The translations under genes and the position numbers were made by a program. Source: Botryosphaeria dothidea (lineage: Eukaryota; Ascomycota; Dothideomycetes; Botryosphaeriales; Botryosphaeriaceae). From it: DNA of 64,000 nt. The notes under the pieces are model-generated. The model ran no database searches, had not been told where the DNA came from, and worked only from the letters and a program-made list of their open reading frames with translations. Position 1 is the first letter of the stretch. Each line of letters starts with the position of its first letter. Below, one piece after another: positions 1 through 10,109 of this stretch. The stretch spans positions 823,093 to 887,092 of the forward strand of contig WWBZ02000011.1 of the NCBI GenBank assembly GCA_011503125.2. The letters run 5' to 3'.

Positions 1-1025
1 TCTGACGGTCATGAGGAATTCGCCCTCGGCCAGGCTACCATAGAGCAGCCTCAGGACGTCATCGGTGATGGCTATTATAGACCGAGCCAAGTTGCGCCCG
101 GGACGATTTCCCGCGGCCAGCATAGCTCAGTTGACACGGCTGTTGGACATCATGTTCATGTGGGCCACGATCAGCCTCTTTTACAGTCAGTTGCTGTGGA
201 AGAGGGCTATGAAAGCCAGGCTCAATGTTTCCCTGAGCAGCTTTTCGATGCTGGGCTGAATCTCTCGACATCCTCGGAAGCTCGAAGAAGTGAAGATTAC
301 TCTCTGCCTGGCGATCTGCTAAGTGGAAAATACTTGGAGACCACGAGCAATGATTTATTTGGTCCCATCTCTTCGTTCGATACTACCACCAATGCATCAC
401 AAGAAACAGATGGGCATTCTATTCCGCTTGAGTCCCTTTCCTTGGAATACTCGTTTCGTTGTTCGAATTCAGAAATTTCAGAAAATTCTGCATCGGCAAC
501 GTCGTTTCATTTACTCGCAAGTCGCACTTCGCCATGTCCGCAATCTTCCAACAATGATTCTTCACCTCCTACGGTTGATATTCGAATTTCCCAGGTGCAG
601 CATAATGCACAACGTGTCCCTATGGATGCCAATATTTCGCCGAGGTAAAGTGATACAGCCGCTATGCGCTCCTTTTTCGTAAAGTTGACAATTTTTGCAG
701 GCATCAAAGCGGGACCACACTAAAACCAGCCAAGAAATGTGCATACCCAGGTTGCAATGCAGAGTTCCCAACCTCATCCCAACTCAGCCGTCACAACCAA
801 ACAAGACACGGCGTGCCACCAAAGAACGGGATGCTTTTCTGCACCAACACAAGCTGCAAGTTCTCTCGGCAGTTCCGAAGGTTCGATGGATTCCGTCGCA
901 GAGACCACTGGAGAAAACAAATGAAAACTGTCCATAATCGCGCTGATGAAGACATTGGGGATCCACAAGATGAGCGAGGTCATCTTGTACCTAACAAGCA
1001 GCGAAAACGTCGGCAAAAGACTTGA
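1..1025 (+). CDS. C2H2 zinc-finger protein, 5' end outside window
   Basis: The frame is open from base 1, so the start lies upstream. Exons are 1-644 and 701-1025. The 56-nt intron 645-700 (GTAAAG...TTGCAG) joins the frames exactly at an AGG codon. The first visible 214 residues are Ser/Thr-rich and probably disordered. Just after the splice a finger reads CAYPGC, then 12 residues, then HNQTRH (C-X4-C-X12-H-X4-H). A second, looser finger follows (CTNTSC ... RRRDHW ... KTVH). The C-terminus is basic (NKQRKRRQK). This points to a nuclear DNA-binding protein, probably a transcription regulator; target genes cannot be inferred. Reading through without splicing stops at once at 646, which supports the intron. 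Confidence 0.72.
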
Positions 1026-1311
1026 TGAGACGTAGAGAGGTGGAGGGGCTCTTTGTAACTTTTCCTTGCGTTTGCCTTCATCTTCCTTTTGCTTTGCAAT
1101 TGTTTAGGGATCTATAGGCGGTTTTCCGCAATCGTATTCTCGTGGCCTCCAAACAAATTCGCCGAGCTTCTGCATCACGTATTCGTGCCATCTCTTCAAA
1201 CATAGGACCCTCTCCCCACCTCTACCATCTCGGACAACATAAATGTAAGCCTTTCGGGATCGATCCACCAACCCCCATCTGCATCAACAACATCCCGGCG
1301 GATCCATCAAT

Positions 1312-1996
1312 CTACCCCGCTCTGCTGTCCCCCGCCAACACCATGCTCTCCACCGCCGCAACACAGAGCCCCACCTCCGCCGCGAAGACTGAGAGCTCCA
1401 CCCACTGGTACGAGGCCAACCCCCAGAGCAGCCACGCGGCACCCACCGCCAGCACGCTAAACGCCAGACAGAAAAGACACGCCAGAGACGCCCGCCTTCC
1501 CTTGCCGCCGCCGAGACGCCGTGAATCCAGCAGAACGACGAGGTTCAGACAGGCGGTGCCGAGCAGGAGGAGCGTTTCGGCGAGGGTCGTCCAGAAGATG
1601 GTGGTGGGTTGAGGGGGGGAAGCCGACGAAGGCGAAGAGGCGATTGCGTACATCTGGCAGCCGGTGGCCGGGAGCGCGAAGATGAGGAGTAGGCGCCAGG
1701 TGAGTGGAGGCGGATGGGAGGGGGCGAGGTCTTTCTGAAGCGAGCGTGTCGTCGATGACGCGTGAAGGCGGCGCGGAGGCGGCGGTGAGGCGGCTGCGAT
1801 GTCCTGCCTTTGAAGTCCGAGCGGGGATTTGATAGCAGGGATGTTCCGGAGGTGAGCGGAGAAGGGTCTGGACGGCGTAGATATCTGCGGCAGGTTTAAT
1901 TGCTGGTGGTGTTGTCAGCTTGAATCTTGTAGGAGAAGAGATAGGGGAGCGTACTTGATGATTCGGTAATGTAGCTTCCATGTTGAAATCTGTCAT
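1312..1996 (-). CDS. hypothetical four-helix membrane protein
   Basis: Two exons on the minus strand, 1996-1955 and 1902-1312, separated by a 52-nt intron (GTACGC...CACCAG). They join in phase after the 14th codon and give about 210 residues. Residues 1-75 are Pro/Ser-rich without features. From about 78 there are four hydrophobic segments: TWRLLLIFALPATGCQMYA, TIFWTTLAETLLLLGTACL, a Leu/Ala/Cys-rich one, and one around VELSVFAAEVGLCVAAV. I do not recognise the family. The splice model was chosen because it links an upstream ATG to the helix-coding frame with consensus sites. The overlapping plus-strand frame has no such structure. Function unknown. Confidence 0.45.
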
Positions 1997-2093
1997 TGAA
2001 ATTGCTTGCAGTACGAAGTCTCAGAAGGGAGAATGTGAGTTGCTTGTGCGTTCGCTCGCCCATACTGTACATTCATCATATATGATACTCGGA

Positions 2094-2272
2094 CGAGAGC
2101 CTTTCTTTGATACGAGGGGCTTTCAGGACGTGGCGAAGGGCTCTCTTTCTCACGAAAACTGGGATAATCCGAGAGCCTCCATATGATGCTAGTCGTCGCT
2201 CGCGGCGAGAGCCCTTCGAGACTGACCAATGACATTGCCCCACAGCTTCTGTCCTCTTTTGGGAGGCTCTCG
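2094..2272. promoter_or_regulatory. cluster of five CGAGAGCC-type motifs
   Basis: CGAGAGCC occurs at 2094-2101, 2170-2177 and 2206-2213. Its complement GGCTCTC(G) is at 2139-2145 and 2265-2272. Five copies in 180 bases lie 100-280 bp upstream of the start of the minus-strand membrane-protein gene (1996). The copies form interleaved inverted repeats (GAAGGGCTCTC with GAGAGCCCTTC; GAGAGCCTCC with GGAGGCTCTC). I infer a regulator-binding cluster; no factor is identified. Confidence 0.3.
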
Positions 2273-2409
2273 TCTGACGGGATGCAGCTGAGAACTTTTA
2301 AGTATCCCTAAAATGCCTTCTCAAGGATTATATCAAGTTTCGGGACAGATCTGGGCTAATTTGACGTCGGTTCTTGGGGCGTGGGATTGTAAGCACGCGC
2401 TGTCTTCAC

Positions 2410-3318
2410 GAGCTCGTTAGCAAACCTCAGAGTGGAAGCAGTTTTCAGAAATCTCGAACTTGATTCGCGGGCAAATTGATTTTCGATCACAGCATGCGCT
2501 CGGCTTCCAATTCTCCGTCATATCTCCCTATTGATTCTCCAAGCGGTCCACACCAGTCTGGAATATTGAATTGTCTATGGTGAGCCTTGGTAAAGTCCCA
2601 GTACTCGGGGTACCAGCCCGAGAATGCTCAGTCAATGGTAGAAATAATAAGGTTTTTGCGGGAAATGATGTGCCACATGTATAGATCTGCATGCGCAAAG
2701 TAAGTCTTGTACTGTGGGTTGTGGCATTCTATAACCTTGGCACCGAAGGTCTGGGTTGACTCATCAAGAGGGATATCGCCGCGAAGAAGAGAATGGCAAT
2801 CAGCATGCGTCTTGAAAGGGCCCCAAGGTCTTGTTCCTGTGCGTGCATCGAAACTTGTGCTGTGAAGTGGACGCAACGATCTGGTCCTCTGGTGGAGGCA
2901 GCGCTCGCAGCTCTTCGACGTAATCCGAGATGGGATTGATCAGATTGGTCTTCTGCTCAGGTGAAAGGTCGTCCTATGCGCTTTCCAAATCTTGAACCTT
3001 GACGTACTCCATCTCGATGTAGAGATCAGGTCCTCGATGGTGGGCTTTGTAGACCTTTGGTATTGAAATAGCGGTTTTGTTGCGGATGAATTCCATTGCT
3101 TCGAGCTCAGATTCATGACACGGACTTTACATGATTCTTCCTGGAGTGATCTTGACTACCCCGGACGATAATTCGCCGAAGATTAACGTCCAAGCCAGAT
3201 GCGAAAGGTTAGCAGAAGCGCAACCATGGCGAGCCATGTTGCCGCGTTTCCCTAACGAAGCTGATATTTCCTGGCGCTTTAGTTGTTGCTGACGAGGACT
3301 TGGTTCTATTTCAGGCAA
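2410..3318 (-). pseudogene. decayed APH-type phosphotransferase/kinase-like gene
   Basis: Minus-strand pieces align in order with the fungal aminoglycoside-phosphotransferase (APH) fold family: GVVKITPGRIM; ESELEAMEFIRNK; IPKVYKAHHRGPDLYIEMEY; LSPEQKTNLI...YVEELRALPPP; then in another frame RPWGPFKTHADCHSLLRG, KVIECH, YFAHADL (the catalytic-loop HxD equivalent), IISTID and WYPEYWDFTKA. Stops interrupt it at 3127-3129, 2974-2976, 2628-2630 and 2487-2489. The last three sit where the family has Trp (TGG to TAG or TGA). One frameshift lies near 2870-2890. The gene is dead; the original substrate is unknown. Confidence 0.7.
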
Positions 3319-3594
3319 GTTTCATAAAGCGTCGTAGGCGACTTGTCGAACCGATAGGTCTGGCTACCGTCGTGGTTGAAAATCTGGAAACCCGCTTTTC
3401 GTATTGTTCATGGAGCTCACTTGCAGCGCCACAGAAACGTTTAGAGAATCCTGAACGTGTCACGGGAATCACTACATGCTTGTGATTGATCAGCGCAATG
3501 GTGGCATTGTGTTGATGATGATGTGGTTGTGTTCGTGCGGTGATGGTGGTTTGTTGTTGCGGCGGTCGGCAAGACGCACCCCTGCACCAAAACC

Positions 3595-3653
3595 CCTGTC
3601 GTGACAAGCGGAAATCATTTCTACCTGAACTGTCGTCCGCTTGTCACGACAGG
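3595..3653. repeat. perfect 18-bp inverted repeat, 23-nt spacer
   Basis: Left arm 3595-3612 (CCTGTCGTGACAAGCGGA) is the exact complement of right arm 3636-3653. Bases 3601-3618 also match, on the opposite strand, 18 bases of the D/anticodon region of the tRNA-Asp gene 300 bp downstream (3922-3939). Confidence 0.85.
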
Positions 3654-3901
3654 AGGCTTGGCACCTCGAATTCGTTTGCTTCTACCACTCAATTCCGTCC
3701 ACAAGGACGTTTTCAACCCCTCGAAATAGACAAGAAGGATGGCTTCCGTCAAGCCAAGGTAACGAACAGTATGGAACAGTGACTTGGAGGAAAACCCCTC
3801 CACGCGACGAGACAGGTTTAGTATTGTGTATATAAAGCATGCACTATGCCCAACAATCATCGATCACCCGAAACACCATCAGCAGCCCAGCTGACTAAAT
3901 C

Positions 3902-4016
3902 TCTTCGATGGTCTAGTGGTCATGATTTCCGCTTGTCACTGCCACCCTGGTAGATTGCCAGAGCAAGTGGATTGTTACAAGCGCGGGAGACCGGGGTTCG
4001 ATTCCCCGTCGGAGAG
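3902..4016 (+). tRNA. tRNA-Asp (GTC) with 43-nt intron
   Basis: The acceptor stem TCTTCGA (3902-3908) pairs with TCGGAGA (4009-4015), followed by discriminator G. The D-arm contains GGTCTAGTGGTC. Anticodon GTC is at 3935-3937 in loop TTGTCAC. The T-arm is CGGGG-TTCGATT-CCCCG. The anticodon stem only closes if 3939-3981 is removed: TCCGC then pairs with GCGGG at 3983-3987. The intron begins one base 3' of the anticodon, the canonical position for nuclear tRNA introns. The mature length is 72 nt before CCA addition. Confidence 0.93.
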
Positions 4017-4019
4017 TAA

Positions 4020-4026
4020 TTTTTTT
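4020..4026 (+). terminator. RNA polymerase III T-run terminator
   Basis: Seven consecutive T residues begin four bases after the discriminator base of the tRNA-Asp gene. Confidence 0.8.
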
Positions 4027-4089
4027 GGTCTTTTTGTCTAGGTGCTGGTTGGTAGCATTTATCCCCTTTTGTTATATAAGCGCCTAACG

Positions 4090-4432
4090 TCGTACACGCC
4101 CGTATAGGCGCTAGAGCTTCATGCCATGAGAGTAGTGTCGCTCCGAATTGCCCGAGGAGCTTGGTTGCCATCATGAACTTTGCTGCTATAATGGCTGGCT
4201 GTGCTGCGCTGGCTTAGCAGCTTCTTTAGATCCGTCGTCCAGTGTCTCCGTCCTCTCTTATCCGGCATACGGAAGGTGAGTCTTAGCTCGTCGAACTTGC
4301 TGCACATGTAGCTGTATATATATCCTTCTAGGTTCTCTTCAGCTGGGAGCGAGTTGCAGGGTTTTCTTGTTGAGCTTCAGGTTCTCGCCGCAGGATCTGC
4401 CCAAGGCACCTTCATGGTTCAAACTGTAACAA
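4090..4432 (-). repeat. LTR-related retrotransposon remnant
   Basis: Read on the minus strand from 4432, it starts TGTTACAGTTTGAACC and continues with stretches nearly identical to the gypsy LTR at 15668: GGTGCCTTGG, GATCCTGCGGCGAGA, AAGCTCAACAAGAAAACCC, TGCAACTCGCT, and a TATATATA box. After about 110 bases the match fades, so this is a diverged relative or a solo LTR of another subfamily. Its far boundary is uncertain and no target duplication was found. There is little RIP in it. Confidence 0.55.
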
Positions 4433-4580
4433 ATATAGGAAACCTGCCGTCTTTCTTGCACAGTCTAATGAATAAGAATCGTCAGACTGACTGAAGGGAT
4501 TACGTGTAGAAGGGAAACAGCAAGGGTAACATGAAGCAGAACATTGAGGTGGCTACTGTGACGGTTTAGACCGTTGGGTG

Positions 4581-4657
4581 TGTGCCCCGGTATAGCGCAA
4601 AGACCCGATTAGTGCAATTGCACTATTCCGGAGGATTAGGGACTAATTGCCACCCCT
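4581..4657 (+). repeat. left terminal inverted repeat of the Ginger-like element
   Basis: It starts TGTGCCCCGGTATAGCGCAA and contains TTGCACTATTCCGGAGGATT, both complemented at the right end. The two ends agree over about 75 bases outside one indel. Confidence 0.85.
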
Positions 4658-5015
4658 GCGTAACATTACATAAGTAATCTTTTAGTGCAAATTGTCCACC
4701 CCGGTCAACACCCCACCGACTGGTGTAAAAGCGACGATATCGGATCGCCTATATATAGAGGCTCAATTCTGCTTAAGCAGAAACAGTTCATATAATAATA
4801 GAGGATGCGGGTGGCGGTGCTTTAGAACGCTATATGTGACGTATGCGTTATGCTCTGCTATCGGTTTGGTCGGCCGGGTAGTAGGATAAAACGTATCGTG
4901 AAAATTTATACGCATGGTGTTGAGAGAATTTATAAATGGGCGCAAGGGACGATTGGGAAAGAGTGGGATACTCATACTAGGATACACGAAAATCTCGCAT
5001 CTCTCGGACCTTTTC

Positions 5016-7580
5016 TCAATCCAGCCCAAGTGCCCGCCTGGATGGCACCTGCCGACGGCCCCGTTGTGACATTCGACCTTCTAATGCTTCATAGCCTACT
5101 CCGGTCGCTTCCTCTAGCATATCTTTACCGTCCTCATCGTCCTCATCGTCCTCGTCCTCTTCGCTACATTTGTTTGTACATAAGTGCGAAGTATAGCACT
5201 TTAAGGTGCAGAAGCGGGCCTGCTTCGAGCACCTACACTTCTTATTTCTATAGCCGCGGGGGCCGCAGTTGCAACGCACTTTAGGCTTATTAATATGCCC
5301 GTGCTCCATTTTAGCGACGTATACTACTAAGATCTTATTAGTACGACCGCGGAAGACGTTTTCGGGCAGGTAGTAAGTCGCATGGACGAGCATAAGCTCG
5401 TTCGGTGGAAAGAAGTAATTAATGATCCCGTATTTGGTCTAAATCTCGTAATAGCCATTCCTACTGTTAATCACCTTGCCGAAATAGCGTCGAATATTGC
5501 CTCGTCGGTCCTGCGCGGGCACAGGGAAGGTGACTTAGTCGTGAAGGTTAATTTGCTAATATTTGTGAGTCCTGCTGTGCTTGCTCTTCATAATCTCACG
5601 AAGTCGTTTTTGCGTGCCTCGTACCTGTTCATTACACTGGCGGCCCTTATAGGGCGATTCGGATGGTTCTGACTGTGTAGCTGGGGTCACTCACTCATTA
5701 AGGTCTAAAAAGCGCACCTAGCGCGGTATAGACCCCGCGAGGGCGAGGGCGGCAGAGACGAGTCCCGTTGTCTTAGCCGTAATGGATTCCTCTTCTGCCT
5801 CTTCTGCCGTATTCGAAGAACCCCCCACGGCCTCCTCTATAGGCTTATACTCTCTTACTAACCATCTCTTAGCAGCGACGAGTTTAGCACCTCGCCACCC
5901 GGCCGCTAGTAGGTCTAGCTTAATCATAGCGTCTCGTAGTTCAGGTGGCCCCTCTAAGCCATCATTAAGCTTATAACGGACGCGAGGATTCACCAAAATA
6001 CCCTTCTTGTGGAGCTCTTTCAATCCGCCTTGGCGGATATTGATTTTAGCCACGCGCTCAATGACGTGGCTACGTAGGGACTTATCGTTAAGCACAGGAT
6101 AATCAGGGTCGTTAAAAAGAGCCCGGGAAACGGACGGAAGAGTAGGTGCTTTATCCTTATCGTCGTGAGGGTCCAGGGTCGAGATTTTAGTAGCTGGGCA
6201 GGTGCTCTTATGGAGGAAAACGACGTTATCGTCGTCGGCTAGGTCGTCTCGGTTCACAGGAGGAGAAAGATCGCCATCCCGGCTACTAATAGGTCCAGAG
6301 TTCCCGCCCGGATAGGGAAGGTCGGCGGGACTCACGCCCTCGGCATCCTGCCACTCATCGTCGAGGACCTCATCAATCTCCAAGTCCTCGCGGAGCGCAG
6401 GGCTCACGGGATGAGAGTTCATCTGGCGTCCGAAGACGATAAAGTACGGCGTCTTCCCCTTTAGAGCCCTTTTTGGCGTAGCGTTCAGCTGCATTGCGAC
6501 TTCAGCGCATGCGAAAGCAAGGTCTCGCTCCCCCATCGTCCTCGCAATGCTCACAAGCTTTTACTTGACCTGAGCGTTGTTCTGCTCAATCAGACCGTTG
6601 GTCCGTGGGTGCCGAGGGCGACTGAGGACTTGCTTAATACCAAGTTGTTGCAGGAGTAGCTTCAAGGCTTCTTTAAACTCGCTACCTCTATCGCTTTGGC
6701 ATATATCGGAAGGCCCAAAGGCTACAGCCCATCTGCAGCTATATCAGCTCAATCCAGCTTATACGGATCATTGCTCATACCGTCTAAAGTTCTTCGCCAC
6801 TTCAGCAGCGGACTTGGTGCGCATAGGGTACAACTGATAGTACTTTAAAGAGCAGTCCTTAATGCAGAGGACGTATTTGTACTTCCCATATGGGTCGTTG
6901 CGGAAGTCTATAAGGTCGATTTGGACGCGCTCGAAGAGACATAGAGTCACAATTGGGCGTAGCGGTGCCTTATTATAAGATGACTCGTTCTGTGTACAAA
7001 ACTTGCATAGCCGCCGAAACTCGGCAACGTCATCTTCGGTGATTCCGTATCGATCTTGCGCAAGGAATTTAGTAGTCGGTTCGATGCCCGCATGATTAAG
7101 GAAGAGATGGGCCTCCTTGATCGTGTCGAACATGTCACCCTTATGGATGACCTGTAAATGGTTAGCAGGCGTCGTAGGTGGAGCTTAATTCTAATTCGAT
7201 GTAGAGGGGATTAAGAAAATATAGAAAGCTCTCCTCTCTTCTCCTCGCATATTATATTATACTCTAATACGACAACTTACCTTTAGTTTAGGTTTACCTT
7301 TTTGGGAAAGTCGATACAAGCCCTCCTTCAACGTTGCGCCGGCACCATTATAGTAAGTGTAGTATCGACGAGCAGTCTAAGCGGCCTAGTAGGTGGGGGA
7401 GGACGCGTCGGGTAGCGTTTTGATCCATCTGATATAATCGTTGTACCGTTTCAGGGTAAAGCGCACTCGTTTTTTCCTCCCGGTGTCACTCTGCAGGTAT
7501 ACTTCGAAGAATGACTTCGCGTTTGGTGGTAGAGGGTCCTCTGCGAGGTTTGAGTTGGCTGGGCGGCGGGGCGGCGCCAT
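5016..7580 (-). pseudogene. integrase-like DDE transposase (Ginger/KRBA2 type), disabled by stops
   Basis: Exon 1 is 7580-7281 (start MAPPRRPANSN), the intron 7152-7280 (129 nt, GTAAGT...TTTACAG), and exon 2 is 7151-5016 in one frame, about 811 codons. In order: an HHCC-like finger (EAHLFLNHAG ... LCKFCTQ); the integrase core with D in RVQIDLIDF, D in CQSDRGSEF and E in TNGLIEQNNAQVK; then ATPKRALKGKTPYFIVFGRQ. An acidic linker follows, then a C-terminal Cys-rich segment (RCNCGPRG ... CRCSKQARFCTLKC) resembling CXC-type metal-binding domains. Internal stops mostly replace Trp (two TAG in exon 1; TGA and TAA near 6745-6765 and 6565; more at 5440-5715), consistent with TGG mutation. An upstream in-frame ATG at 7685 is possible. 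Confidence 0.75.
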
Positions 7581-7930
7581 AGTGTTGAGGACTGTAGGAC
7601 TGAGAGATAGATACCTATGCCGCAGCGAAGCTACTCTTATACACCAAAATTTCGCAGGTAAGTAATGAGTATCTCCATGCGACATCGTCGCAAGCGTAAC
7701 TCGTAAGTTGGTAGCACTGCAGTTACGCGGAAGCGGCTCCTACAGCTTAACACTATATTGTCAACGCTATGCTTTTTGTAATTATATACATTTGATACCG
7801 ACCTTTATTGCTTAGGCGAAGCGAGGACTTATAATTGGTGGTAATGGCAGGGGGGTTGCTAAGCGATGCCGTACGAAACACCACCTCGTCACCGCTAAAT
7901 AATCGCACGACTTACCCAAAGCAGCAGTAA

Positions 7931-8046
7931 GGGGTGGTAATTAGTCTCTAATCCTCCGGAATAGTGCAATTTTACTAATCGGTGGGTTTTAGTAACTAAT
8001 CGGCTCGATTAGTAACTGATCGGGTTTTTGCGCTATACCGGGGCAC
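7931..8046 (-). repeat. right terminal inverted repeat of the Ginger-like element
   Basis: It is the complement of the left repeat but carries about 40 extra bases made of short repeated units around GATTAGT and AGTAACTAATCG. Confidence 0.85.
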
Positions 8047-8074
8047 ATGACTACGTGCACTGACTTCGATCCAG

Positions 8075-9998
8075 CTAAAATGCTCTCGAGGCAACCCATG
8101 CAGCAGCTGCTTGGGCACCAAAGAGCAATGCATCCATCGCAATGATGATGCGAAGCGGCGCCCGGTATCCCAAGAGTACGTGGCTACGCTGGAGAACCGA
8201 GTAGCATGGCTGGAATCCTTCATCAAGAGAGTGCGCGACGCGCCTCCCGAAGACCGAGAGGAAATGCTTGCCGAGGTTTCGTTCCAAGACCACCTTGGCT
8301 CACCACCAGCCAGAAAGCCAGGCGGCCAGGTCTCAGTCAAACCACCCTCTTCTCATCTCCAACTTGGACCCGAAGGATCACTCATATATCACGGTCCCAC
8401 AAGCATCTTTCCCGCAACCATATGCCCAGCTTTTCCGACCGTCAATCCCGCGCCTGCCAATGCGCTGTATTTGGATGATGTTGCTGACCACTTTGGCCTG
8501 GATGAGGACGCTATCGCCGCCGCCCTGCATACCTTCTTCAAGTGGCAATATCCCTATTTTATGTCCATTTACCGTGAGGTTTTCTTGAGAGAGCGCTACG
8601 GAAGCAGGACAGACAGCAAATACTGGTCACCCGCTCTCTTGTATGCCGTTTGCGCGTTAGGTTCCTCCATGCTGTCTGACACGCCACAGGGAGGCATAGG
8701 AGACAGATTCTTTGGCGCGGCCGAAAGCATCTTGATGGTGTCTGGGCTCAACCAGCCACGAATTACATCTATACAGGCCTTTCTCTGCTTGGCTTTCTAT
8801 GAAGTGGGAAGAGGAAACCTTTCCAAGGGCTGGGCATTCTCGGGTACGCAGGGAAAGCGCAGTGAATGCATGCACCAATACTAACACATGTCGCAGGCAT
8901 TGCATTTCGGATGAGTCAAGATCTGGGATTTCAGTGCGATCCACGATACTGGGTTGACGAAGATCAGACAATTGCAAGTCCAGAGGACATTGAGATTCGC
9001 CGACGTCTGTATTGGGGTTGCTTTTCATCCGATGAGTATGCTGGAAATCTCGAGGGGCTTTCCTCACATGTGGCTCACAATGGACAGGATTATAAGTTTC
9101 ATGCTCGGCCGATCGCCTTACCTACATGAAGATGAAGCAGCTGTTGAGCCAACAGAAAGGCTGCCGTAAGTATATGGCCGCCTACCCGTACCTTGACACG
9201 CTGTAGCTGAAATTGCCTGAAGTGACTTCCCAGAAATGTTGACATGGCTACCTGTTGGATTCCAGCCCAAGGATAGTGACTCCGATCCTCCAGAATTGCA
9301 GAATATACCAGGCCTCCTACCCGCATTCCAGAGTCTGATTGAGTTGACCAAGATCATGCAGAATATACTCATCAAACTGCACCCCGCAAGGGCATCCGTG
9401 CCGTCTGCAACAGGAAACTCACCCCCATGCCAGACATCAGTCGTTGATTCTCTGAACTTGCAGCTTTGTCGATGGCAAGAATCATTGCCACAACTTCTCA
9501 AGTGGAACAGATGGGAGCCTTCAACGAAAGCACTGTATCCACACGTGGCCGCATTGCAGTAAGTTCAAACAAAAATAGTCCGAACTGACTACACCCGACT
9601 GACATGGGCTGGCATCTCCCAGCATTATGTTCAATGGCATACGCGTGTGTCTGAACATGGACCATGTAACCACGGACACTGTCCTGGCCGAAAATTCGAG
9701 GAAAATACGCATCTCTTCATTCGAGAGTATTGTCGCCTTAGTTCGAAAGTACAAAAACCAGCACGGCTTGCGGCATGCTCCCATGACTTTTGTCTACGGC
9801 ATTGCACAGGCGATATATGCAATCCCGGGCTCCAGAAGTGGAGCAAATCCAGATCAGAATGACCCGTCGACTTTGAAGGAAGTGGAATCCTTACTCCAGG
9901 CTCTAGATGAGTGTGCTATTACTTGGCCGCTGGCATCAAGAGCAAAGGAAAAAATAATCCAGTCCATAAATACGAGCGGTGTCGACATTTACACGTAA
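8075..9998 (+). CDS. Zn2Cys6 transcription factor with fungal-specific domain, first exon missing
   Basis: Exons 8075-8843, 8897-9035, 9088-9165, 9223-9558 and 9623-9998 splice in perfect phase to 565 codons plus stop. The visible N-terminus is the second half of a Zn2Cys6 cluster: KCSRGNPCSSCLGTKEQC. A linker and coiled-coil start follow (KRRPVSQEYVATLENRVAWL). The middle homology region follows: LHTFFKWQYPYF, PALLYAVCALGS, AFLCLAFYEVGRGN, MSQDLGF, RRLYWGCF, then ISFMLGRSPYLHEDEAA. The acceptor CTGAC...CCAG just before 8075 shows that an upstream exon held the first CxxC half. That exon is not found between 4433 and 8074, where the Ginger-like element ends at 8046. Probable nuclear activator of the neighbouring genes; presumably non-functional now. 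Confidence 0.75.
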
Positions 9999-10109
9999 TA
10001 TTGATGTTACTCTGCGGTTATAGAACCCCACCCCCCCCCCCTCAATTTTTCCCGGGCCATATCAGACAGTGGTCTACCAACGCGGCCAGAAAAGGCTATT
10101 ACTTAACTC

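Larger units (their letters stand above)
4581..8046 (-). mobile_element. Ginger-like DNA transposon with gypsy-type integrase
   Basis: The 3.47-kb element is bounded by inverted repeats starting TGTGCCCCGGTATAGCGC at 4581 and ending with the complement at 8046. Its single gene runs on the minus strand. It encodes an integrase-type DDE transposase with an HHCC finger and no reverse transcriptase, as in Ginger-class cut-and-paste transposons and the related host gene KRBA2. Only a possible 2-bp TG duplication is seen. Several Trp codons have become stops, so this copy is not autonomous. It lies directly 5' of the truncated Zn2Cys6 gene at 8075. Confidence 0.72.

Noticed and set aside
3311..3782. 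Overlapping 98- and 80-codon ORFs on opposite strands
   Set aside because: No recognisable motif; the region holds the palindrome and simple repeats.
10024..10042. C-rich homopolymer tract
   Set aside because: Lies in a 111-bp gap between convergent genes; simple-sequence run with no sign of function.
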